DNA of 8,878 nucleotides from UBA6382 sp964596865 (lineage in GTDB: Bacteria > Bacteroidota > Bacteroidia > Bacteroidales > Bacteroidaceae). The notes below the pieces were generated by a model, which did no database searches, was not told the DNA's origin, and was given only the letters and a program-made list of their open reading frames with translations. Below, piece after piece: positions 1-5,095 of the stretch. Each line of letters begins with the position of its first letter. Within the stretch, counting starts at the first letter, position 1. The stretch spans positions 1 through 8,878 of the forward strand of contig CAZQVW010000114.1 in assembly GCA_964596865.1 (NCBI GenBank), read 5' to 3'. The translations under genes were made by a program, and so were the position numbers.

Positions 1-73
1 GTACTGTTTAGTTATTGTTACAGCACTGTAACATTATCTAAACAGTACTGTTAACATAATGTTACAGCACTGT
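1..73. repeat. 22-bp-period array of palindromic ACAG(T/C)ACTGT cores, left end
   Basis: Cores lie at 1-7 (truncated by the window edge), 20-29, 42-51 and 64-73, so starts are exactly 22 bp apart, each 10-bp core being separated by a 12-bp AT-rich spacer. The centres alternate T, C, T, C: ACAGTACTGT is a perfect palindrome and ACAGCACTGT is palindromic except for its central pair. Two helical turns between cores would place bound proteins on one face of the DNA. The spacers are also related to each other as inverted copies. The array ends one base before an arm of a 16-bp inverted repeat. I do not recognise it as a named family. It could be a protein-binding array, a MITE- or REP-like dispersed element, or a set of RNA or DNA hairpins. 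The structure is certain; the function is unknown. Confidence 0.9.
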
Positions 74-74
74 G

Positions 75-90
75 AACGCAAACTATCTCG
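75..90. repeat. 16-bp inverted-repeat arm bounding the left array
   Basis: AACGCAAACTATCTCG is the exact reverse complement of 8824-8839. It starts two bases after the last core, and the equivalent arm at the right end stops one base before the first core. The two arms therefore bound the array on opposite sides. Weaker similarity may continue inward: 91-103 (CGATTTTCGGGAA) resembles the complement of 8791-8804. Arms of this kind suit a transposon-derived element, but no transposase and no target duplication can be seen. Confidence 0.85.
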
Positions 91-185
91 CGATTTTCGG
101 GAATGAGGGCGGGATTTTTTGATTTTAGGGCGCGAAAAGTTGGAATTATTAGTGCTCGCTAACATATAGAACGTACGCTTTTTGA

Positions 186-220
186 CTTGCTGATGAGGCG
201 CTTCGCGGCTAATCAGCAAG
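186..220. repeat. Near-perfect 35-nt hairpin
   Basis: CTTGCTGAT (186-194) pairs exactly with ATCAGCAAG (212-220). Inside it, AG 196-197 pairs with CT 209-210, and CGC 199-201 pairs with GCG 205-207 around a TTC loop. That gives 14 pairs with two mismatches. There is no T-run on the 3' side of either strand, so it is not a classical terminator. It resembles a REP-type extragenic palindrome or a remnant of a mobile element. Confidence 0.7.
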
Positions 221-249
221 AACATGTGCACCACATACTGTTTTGTATT

Positions 250-286
250 TTCCCTAACGCCTATATATATAATAATGTATAGGGAA
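250..286. repeat. Inverted repeat around an AT-rich centre
   Basis: TTCCCTA (250-256) is the exact complement of TAGGGAA (280-286), around a 23-nt centre that is mostly alternating A and T. The stem is short and the loop long, so the structure may be weak. No function can be assigned. Confidence 0.45.
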
Positions 287-305
287 TATATAATAATGAA
301 TAAGG

Positions 306-332
306 TAGTTATGTCTTGCGCGTACATAACTA
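306..332. repeat. 9-bp inverted repeat
   Basis: TAGTTATGT (306-314) pairs exactly with ACATAACTA (324-332) around a 9-nt loop. It lies about 25 nt beyond the T-run of the leftward terminator. No T-run follows it on either strand. Confidence 0.5.
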
Positions 333-356
333 ACTCTTTCCCTCTCATACACTAAC

Positions 357-403
357 AAAAAAGCCCCTACGTGAGAAACATCTATGGGTTTCTACGTAGG
401 GGC
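357..403 (-). terminator. Rho-independent terminator of the decarboxylase operon
   Basis: GCCCCTACGT (363-372) pairs with ACGTAGGGGC (394-403), and the stem continues with AGAAAC (374-379) against GTTTCT (388-393), giving 16 pairs with one bulged base and an 8-nt loop. On the minus strand the hairpin is followed by six T (357-362 on plus). It lies about 50 nt past the beta-subunit stop, where a leftward operon would end. The plus direction has no T-run, so it works one way only. Confidence 0.93.
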
Positions 404-451
404 AGGTGGTGGGTCTGTCCGAATAAGTCGGAAATAAATGAAATTGCGGTG

Positions 452-1600
452 TTAGCTGAAGAAGCCGAGCAGGACGCCTGCGGCGATGGCGGAGCCAATT
501 ACGCCTGCCACATTGGGCCCCATGGCGTGCATGAGCAGATAGTTGGTCTTGTCGTACTTCAATCCCATGTTCTGGGAGATACGTGCCGCCATTGGCACTG
601 CGCTCACACCGGCGTTGCCGATGAGCGGGTTAATCTTGTTGCCCTTAGAGAGGAACAGGTTCATAAACTTTACGAACAATACGCCGGAGGCTGTGGCGAT
701 GGCGAAAGCCAAAGCACCGAGGATAAAGATCTTTACTGTGTCGGAGGTAAGAAACTCGCTGGCCTGTGTGGAGCAGCCCACTGTGAGGCCCAAAAGCATT
801 ACCACGATGTCGTTAAGAGCAGAACCGGCGGTCTTGGCCAAGCGCGTGGTTTTGGTGGATTCTTTCAGCAGGTTGCCAAAGAATAACACACCCAGTAATG
901 GCAGGCCCGATGGGATAATCATCGCCGTCATCAGCAATCCCACGATGGGGAATAGAATTTTCTCTGTTTGCGAGACATGACGGGCGGGCTTCATGTGGAT
1001 AACGCGCTCTTTCTTGGTGGTGAGCAGGCGCATGATGGGCGGCTGAATCACCGGCACCAGAGCCATATACGAATAGGCACATACGGCAATGGCTCCCATG
1101 AGGTTTGGCGACAGTTTGGACGAGAGGAAGATGGCCGTGGGGCCGTCGGCTCCGCCGATGATGGCTATGCCGGCTGCCTGATTGGGCTCAAATCCCAGCA
1201 AAAGGGCAATCATGTATGCCCCGAAGATGCCAAACTGGGCCGCTCCGCCCACAAGGAGCAGTTTGGGATTGGCTAAAAGTGCCGTGAAATCGGTCATAGC
1301 TCCAATGCCAAGGAAGATTAGCGGCGGATACCACCCGTCTTTCACTCCCGAGTAGAAGAAATTCAATACAGAATTGTCTTCGTAGATGCCTATCTCAAGA
1401 CCTACAGACTTAAAGGGGATATTTCCCAATATGATGCCAAAGCCAATGGGAATGAGCAGGAGCGGTTCAAAATCTTTCTTGATGGCCAGCCATATAAACA
1501 GCATGCCCACCAACATCATGACGTAATTTGTCCAATCCCCACAGGCAAAACCCGTGTAGGTGAGGAAATCACTCAGTTTTGTTCCAATAAAATCCCACAT
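452..1600 (-). CDS. mmdB: Methylmalonyl-CoA decarboxylase beta subunit, Na+-pumping (OadB family)
   Basis: This 382-residue integral membrane protein takes the carboxyl group from carboxybiotin and releases CO2, coupling the reaction to Na+ export across the inner membrane. It is the OadB/MmdB/GcdB family, with many hydrophobic segments and typical length. Family hallmarks are visible: GGADGPTAIF at 149-158, whose Asp152 matches the Na+/proton-handling aspartate of OadB; NAGVSAVPMAAR at 329-340; and HAMGPNVAGVIGSA at 358-371. The ATG at 1598-1600 gives the expected short N-terminus before the first membrane segment. It is the last gene of the operon, 130 nt after the biotin carrier and with a large hairpin in that gap, and it is followed by a strong terminator. 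The beta subunits of oxaloacetate, glutaconyl-CoA and methylmalonyl-CoA decarboxylases look alike; the choice of substrate rests on the alpha subunit upstream. Confidence 0.95.
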   Translation of the reverse strand: MWDFIGTKLSDFLTYTGFACGDWTNYVMMLVGMLFIWLAIKKDFEPLLLIPIGFGIILGNIPFKSVGLEIGIYEDNSVLNFFYSGVKDGWYPPLIFLGIGAMTDFTALLANPKLLLVGGAAQFGIFGAYMIALLLGFEPNQAAGIAIIGGADGPTAIFLSSKLSPNLMGAIAVCAYSYMALVPVIQPPIMRLLTTKKERVIHMKPARHVSQTEKILFPIVGLLMTAMIIPSGLPLLGVLFFGNLLKESTKTTRLAKTAGSALNDIVVMLLGLTVGCSTQASEFLTSDTVKIFILGALAFAIATASGVLFVKFMNLFLSKGNKINPLIGNAGVSAVPMAARISQNMGLKYDKTNYLLMHAMGPNVAGVIGSAIAAGVLLGFFS

Positions 1601-1650
1601 TTGATTTGCGGATTGAGATTTTTGGTTTTAGATTTGGGAAAGTAAACTGT

Positions 1651-1718
1651 CGTATAAGGCAGTGGAGGAAGGGCGGGGCGCTTTTTCGGCGCAGCGCCCG
1701 TTCCTTCTGCTTTATACG
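1651..1718 (-). other. Large intercistronic hairpin between biotin carrier and beta subunit
   Basis: Nested arms pair across 68 nt: CGTATAA 1651-1657 with TTATACG 1712-1718, GCAG 1659-1662 with CTGC 1707-1710, GGAA 1667-1670 with TTCC 1701-1704, and GGGCGC 1676-1681 with GCGCCC 1694-1699, about 21 pairs in all with internal loops. The operon would transcribe it. On the minus strand no T-run follows, so it is unlikely to terminate fully. Stabilising the upstream mRNA, setting a processing boundary, or being a REP-like insertion are all possible. The rest of the 1601-1730 gap is AT-rich and has nothing else I recognise. Confidence 0.7.
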
Positions 1719-1730
1719 GGATTTGGCATG

Positions 1731-2192
1731 CTATGCCACTGTAAACAGAGGTGCGCCCTCCATCACCGTGTCGCCTTTCTGTACGGAAATAGCAGTGATG
1801 GTGCCGGATGCCTCGGCTGTAATCTCGTTTTCCATCTTCATGGCCTCAAGGATAATGACCACATCGCCTTCTTTCACCTGCTGGCCCACGGCGGCTTTGA
1901 TGTCATTGATAGTGCCGGGCAGGGGAGCTTTCACTGTGGAACCTGCGCCTGCGGCCTTTGGAGCAGCAGCGGCGGCTTTGGGGGCAGAAGTCGCGGCGGG
2001 GGCGGCAGCAGTAGCGGCCTTAGGAGCGGCAGCGGCCGGAGCCTTGGCGGGGCTGGCGCTCTTTACCTGGTTGCCCACAATCTCTACGTCATAGGGCTTT
2101 CCGTTTACTGTTACGTTGGCTTTATTGCCATCAAGATGCTCGATGTTTACGGCGTATTCATTGCCGTTGATGATGTATTTATACTCTTTCAT
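1731..2192 (-). CDS. mmdC: Biotin carboxyl carrier subunit of methylmalonyl-CoA decarboxylase
   Basis: This 153-residue protein carries the biotin that shuttles the carboxyl group from the cytoplasmic alpha subunit to the membrane beta subunit. The C-terminal biotinyl/lipoyl domain (about 86-153) has the classic EAMKMEN at 116-122, so Lys119 should be the biotinylated residue. A flexible Ala/Pro/Lys-rich linker spans about 45-84 with repeated APKAA-type units, as is usual in biotin carriers of these pumps. The N-terminal 40 residues form a small segment typical of the family. The ATG at 2190-2192 follows the OadG gene by 51 nt, with no Shine-Dalgarno sequence, as expected in Bacteroidetes. 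In acetyl-CoA carboxylase the equivalent is AccB, but this gene sits between the alpha/OadG and beta genes, which ties it to the decarboxylase. Confidence 0.94.
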   Translation of the reverse strand: MKEYKYIINGNEYAVNIEHLDGNKANVTVNGKPYDVEIVGNQVKSASPAKAPAAAAPKAATAAAPAATSAPKAAAAAPKAAGAGSTVKAPLPGTINDIKAAVGQQVKEGDVVIILEAMKMENEITAEASGTITAISVQKGDTVMEGAPLFTVA

Positions 2193-2243
2193 TTTGTGTG
2201 TTGTGTGTGTGATGATTTGTTTTGAAAAAATGATAATGATGTT

Positions 2244-3185
2244 TTACGGGCGCAGGAGACCCTCCTCCATCGGGAGGGCCTTGTCTGCCCAAGGGGATGG
2301 GGATTGGCGGATGGTGATTACTCCGCTTTCCTCATCGTGAGCGAGTTCGTCTTCCAAGGCCAGGGCAATCAACGCCATATCCAGTTGCTCATCGCCTGTG
2401 CCGGCGGTGGCATCATTTACGGCCATGATTGCCGCCACCTTAGCCTCGTCTACAGACTGCGCGAAGCCGAAACCATTTCCAGAGGAGTCGGCAGAGGAGT
2501 TCTGCTTATCCTCCTTGCGGCTCAATACATAGCCAAATAGCTTAAAGAAGACATACAATAATGCGAGGCAGGCGAACACGATGCCCATTGCCATGATAGC
2601 CATAGCGATGCCGTAAGGGTCTTTCTCCTTAAACTCGGCAATCTTGTTATTGCGCTTGGCCTGCTCGTAATTATTGGCGAGGGTGGGAGTGGGCTTGCCA
2701 CAAACGGCCCACACGCCCTTTTCAAAATCCTTTGCCCACGATTGATTAGGCTTCAGAGTGAGAGGGATAGTGAGCGAATCCACCAAATCTTTGCCGTTGC
2801 CGTTGAAGATAGCCACAATATCGCCGGGCTGAAGGGTGAAATTCAGGTGGAGAATACCAATATTGTCGTGGCCGTCGGCATAGAGCAAGAGGCAATTCTG
2901 CGGGGCAATGGATGTGAGCGGATTGCCGGTGGGGATTAGGTGCATAAAACGCATTCGCTGCGGCGGCGTGAGTGAGGGGTCTAAAGCGGCGGGGTTGTTG
3001 GTAATATAGAATCCCCCCAGATCCTGTGTGCCCCAGGAGGTATTCTGTATCTCCACCCATCCGCTGTGCTCCAAACTGTCGCCCACAGCCGCTTCGGAGA
3101 GACGCAGGCTTTTGATACCGTCCGCCCATGCGCCGCTCACGAAGAGTGCTGTCAGCATTATTAGAACAAATGTTCTTTTTTTCAT
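2244..3185 (-). CDS. oadG: OadG-family membrane subunit with N-terminal lamin-tail-like domain
   Basis: The 313-residue protein begins with a signal peptide (MKKRTFVLIM... cleavage likely after Ala-Trp-Ala at 19-21). A beta-rich exported domain follows at about 22-165, containing GWVEIQNTSWGTQDLGG (42-58) and resembling the lamin-tail fold. A single membrane segment lies at about 190-222 (DPYGIAMAIMAMGIVFACLALLYV and onward), the OadG signature, followed by a charged cytoplasmic tail ending in SPSPWADKALPM (295-306). OadG/MmdD subunits anchor and assemble the decarboxylase on the membrane; the small enterobacterial OadG (about 80 residues) lacks the outer domain. The fusion is what I recall from Bacteroidales OadG-family proteins, so it is not an error. 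The role of the outer domain is unknown. The gene lies 28 nt after mmdA and 51 nt before the biotin carrier. The start is fixed by the signal peptide. Confidence 0.88.
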   Translation of the reverse strand: MKKRTFVLIMLTALFVSGAWADGIKSLRLSEAAVGDSLEHSGWVEIQNTSWGTQDLGGFYITNNPAALDPSLTPPQRMRFMHLIPTGNPLTSIAPQNCLLLYADGHDNIGILHLNFTLQPGDIVAIFNGNGKDLVDSLTIPLTLKPNQSWAKDFEKGVWAVCGKPTPTLANNYEQAKRNNKIAEFKEKDPYGIAMAIMAMGIVFACLALLYVFFKLFGYVLSRKEDKQNSSADSSGNGFGFAQSVDEAKVAAIMAVNDATAGTGDEQLDMALIALALEDELAHDEESGVITIRQSPSPWADKALPMEEGLLRP

Positions 3186-3213
3186 TGGAAAAGAAACTAA
3201 GGTTCAGTTTTTT

Positions 3214-4767
3214 CTACAACGGTATGTTGGCGTGCTTCTTGGCTGGGCGTGTCTCCCTCTTATTCTCCAAAGAAGCCAAAGCCCTGCAGATGCGGAAGCG
3301 CGTATTCTTGGGCTCGATGATGTCATCGATGTAGCCGTAGCTGGCTGCCTGGTAAGGATTGTTGAACAGGTCGTCGTATTCTTTTTCTTTCTCCAAAAGG
3401 AATGCCTTTGGATCTTCGGCCTCTTTTGCAGCCTTGCCATAAAGCACGGCTACGGCGCCAGCTGAGCCCATCACAGCCATCTCCGCGGAGGGCCAAGCGT
3501 AGTTGATGTCGGATTTCAGTTGCTTAGAGCCCATCACGATGTGGCTACCACCATAGCTCTTGCGCAGGGTAACGGTTACCTTGGGCACTGTGGCCTCGCC
3601 GTAGGCAAAAAGCAGTTTGGCGCCGTGATCTATCACTGCGTTGTACTCCTGACCGGTGCCGGGAAGGAAGCCCGGTACGTCCACCAGCGTAACGATAGGA
3701 ATATTAAAGCAGTCGCAGAACCTTACGAAGCGAGCGGCCTTGCGCGATGCGTTGCAATCCAGTACACCGGCGTAAACTTTGGGCTGATTGGCCACAATAC
3801 CCACGCTCTGTCCGTTGAAACGGGCAAAGCCTACGATGATATTGCGGGCAAACTTCTTATGAACCTCAAAAAACTCGCCGTTGTCCACGATAGAGCCAAT
3901 CACCTTATACATATCATAGGCTTTATTGGGATCATCGGGCAGAATGCTGTTAAGACCTTCGTCTTCGCGATTGACGGGGTCGGTGCATTCCACTCTCGGC
4001 GTGGTCTCCATATTATTTTGGGGGATAAAGGAAATCAGAGTGCGGATGTTCTGAGCCAACTGCTCCTCGCTGGAGCATGTGAAATGGGCCACGCCGCTCT
4101 TTGAACCGTGGACAGAGGCGCCGCCGAGGTTTTCCTGACTCACATCCTCGCCGGTTACGCTCTTCACCACCTTCGGGCCTGTGAGGAACATGTAGCTGGC
4201 GCCCTCCAGCATGAAGACAAAGTCGGTGAGGGCGGGAGAATATACTGCACCACCGGCACACGGGCCGCATATTGCGGAAATCTGGGGCACCACGCCGGAG
4301 GCCTCAATATTACGCTGGAAAATCTCAGCGAAACCTGCGAGGGCGTTCACGCCTTCCTGGATACGGGCGCCGCCGGAATCGTTGAGTCCGATACAGGGCG
4401 CGCCCATCTTCATCGACAGGTCCATCACCTTGCAGATTTTCTCTGCCATTGTCTCGGACAGTGAGCCGGCATGAACTGTGAAATCCTGCGCGAATACATA
4501 AACCAGGCGGCCGTCGATTGTGCCGGAGCCCGTAACCACGCCATCGCCGAAGAATTGCTTTTTCTCCATGCCGAAATTGTGGCAACGATGGAGCTTAAAC
4601 ATATCCATTTCCTCAAAAGACCCTTCGTCCAAGAGGAGATTGATGCGCTCGCGGGCAGTCAATTTGCCTTTGGCGTGCTGCTTGTCGATAGCTTTCTCGC
4701 CGCCGCCCATACGGGCCTTTTGGCGATTTTCCACAAGCTTCTTGATGTTCTCTTGCTGTGTACTCAT
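3214..4767 (-). CDS. mmdA: Methylmalonyl-CoA decarboxylase alpha subunit (carboxyltransferase)
   Basis: This 517-residue cytoplasmic subunit moves the carboxyl group from (S)-methylmalonyl-CoA to biotin on the carrier, giving propionyl-CoA. It belongs to the PccB/MmdA carboxyltransferase family and is full length. Visible are KGKLTARERINLLLDEGSF (33-51), the first oxyanion-hole region SGGARIQEG (131-139), CGPCAGGAVYSPAL (168-181), VDVPGFLPGTGQE (362-374), SYGGSHIVMGSK (404-415) and the typical C-terminus KKHANIPL. The subunit is acyl-CoA type, not the pyruvate-carboxylase-like OadA, so the pump acts on methylmalonyl-CoA, not oxaloacetate; it is also shorter than glutaconyl-CoA decarboxylase alpha. 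The same fold serves propionyl-CoA carboxylase, but no biotin carboxylase gene is adjacent and the OadG and beta genes are. It is the first gene of the operon. Confidence 0.95.
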   Translation of the reverse strand: MSTQQENIKKLVENRQKARMGGGEKAIDKQHAKGKLTARERINLLLDEGSFEEMDMFKLHRCHNFGMEKKQFFGDGVVTGSGTIDGRLVYVFAQDFTVHAGSLSETMAEKICKVMDLSMKMGAPCIGLNDSGGARIQEGVNALAGFAEIFQRNIEASGVVPQISAICGPCAGGAVYSPALTDFVFMLEGASYMFLTGPKVVKSVTGEDVSQENLGGASVHGSKSGVAHFTCSSEEQLAQNIRTLISFIPQNNMETTPRVECTDPVNREDEGLNSILPDDPNKAYDMYKVIGSIVDNGEFFEVHKKFARNIIVGFARFNGQSVGIVANQPKVYAGVLDCNASRKAARFVRFCDCFNIPIVTLVDVPGFLPGTGQEYNAVIDHGAKLLFAYGEATVPKVTVTLRKSYGGSHIVMGSKQLKSDINYAWPSAEMAVMGSAGAVAVLYGKAAKEAEDPKAFLLEKEKEYDDLFNNPYQAASYGYIDDIIEPKNTRFRICRALASLENKRETRPAKKHANIPL

Positions 4768-4846
4768 TTTATAAATGTGTAGTATTAAAAGTTAGTGTTT
4801 TCAGTCGTTTTGATTGAATAATGGGTTTGCCGCATAGAGCGAGACA

Positions 4847-4865
4847 TAACTTTGTGGCAAAGTTA
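4847..4865 (-). promoter_or_regulatory. Palindromic TAACTTTG pair, probable -7 box for the mmd operon
   Basis: TAACTTTG (4847-4854), TGG, CAAAGTTA (4858-4865) is a perfect 8-bp palindrome. Each arm matches the Bacteroidetes -7 consensus TAnnTTTG, one per strand. The minus-strand copy (4858-4865) would start the mmd mRNA roughly 80 nt before the mmdA start codon. The plus-strand copy has a TTTG at 4826-4829, 17 nt upstream, slightly closer than usual. The symmetry could equally mark an operator for a dimeric regulator. Confidence 0.5.
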
Positions 4866-5045
4866 CTCATTTCTCGGTTCTTCTTCCTTTTTTTAACGAA
4901 TATTTGTTTGCGAAAAAGAGTTATTTGCCATAACAATGGAAATATTCTGCACATAAGTGGTGGTTAGTGTGCGGTTTTTGGCTGTTAAAATGGCGAAAAA
5001 TCCTTTATATTGGCTGACGGCGTAGCCTGTGGCTGGAAAAATTTG

Positions 5046-5053
5046 TAATTTTG
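5046..5053 (+). promoter_or_regulatory. Candidate -7 box TAATTTTG for the MATE gene
   Basis: TAATTTTG matches TAnnTTTG and lies 42 nt before the MATE start codon, which would put the transcript start near 5058-5062. No clear -33 TTTG is present at the usual spacing, so this is a one-box prediction. Confidence 0.5.
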
Positions 5054-5056
5054 CAG

Positions 5057-5081
5057 AGCGGAAAGACGTTTTTCCGCTTTT
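5057..5081 (+). promoter_or_regulatory. Hairpin in the MATE leader
   Basis: AGCGGAAA (5057-5064) pairs exactly with TTTCCGCT (5071-5078) around a GACGTT loop, and four T follow (5078-5081). If transcription starts from the box at 5046-5053, the hairpin would sit at the very 5' end of the mRNA, where such structures can protect the transcript. The short T-run makes termination doubtful. Confidence 0.5.
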
Positions 5082-5095
5082 ACCATTAAAAACCA

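Larger units (their letters stand above)
91..356. other. Non-coding region with three inverted repeats
   Basis: This stretch lies between the array and the terminator of the decarboxylase operon. A 104-codon minus-strand frame crosses it, but that frame runs through the array and all the hairpins, its translation is unlike any family I know, and it lies beyond the operon terminator, so I do not call it a gene. The region holds the hairpins at 186-220, 250-286 and 306-332. I found no TAnnTTTG box here on either strand, so there is no support for a separate transcript. Confidence 0.6.
4768..5095. other. Divergent intergenic region between mmdA and the MATE gene
   Basis: This 328-nt stretch holds the control sequences of two divergent units. 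I see a palindrome containing a TAnnTTTG-type box on each strand at 4847-4865, a further box at 5046-5053 facing the MATE gene, and a hairpin at 5057-5078. No good upstream TTTG (-33) element sits at the usual distance from the minus-strand box or from 5046. No open frame here looks like a gene. Confidence 0.7.

Noticed and set aside
30..63. XerC/XerD (dif-like) recombination site
   Set aside because: The complement of 52-60 contains TTATGTTA, like a XerD half-site, but there is no properly spaced XerC half and the motif is explained by the symmetry of the array.
1..73. CRISPR array
   Set aside because: The repeated unit is a 10-bp palindrome with 12-bp spacers that are themselves related. 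CRISPR repeats and spacers are about 25-40 bp with unrelated spacers, and no cas gene is present.
1..73. Integron attC sites
   Set aside because: The R/L box layout and cassette structure are missing, there is no integrase, and the spacing of 22 bp is too short.
34..348. Minus-strand 104-residue open frame
   Set aside because: It runs through the array and three hairpins, lies past the operon terminator, and its translation shows no family features.
1606..2225. Plus-strand Ala- and Gly-rich open frames
   Set aside because: They are antisense shadows of the Ala/Pro-rich linker of the biotin carrier, whose EAMKMEN site fixes the true frame.
452..4767. Oxaloacetate decarboxylase operon
   Set aside because: The beta, OadG and biotin subunits would fit, but the alpha subunit is an acyl-CoA carboxyltransferase of the PccB/MmdA type, not the pyruvate-carboxylase-like OadA.
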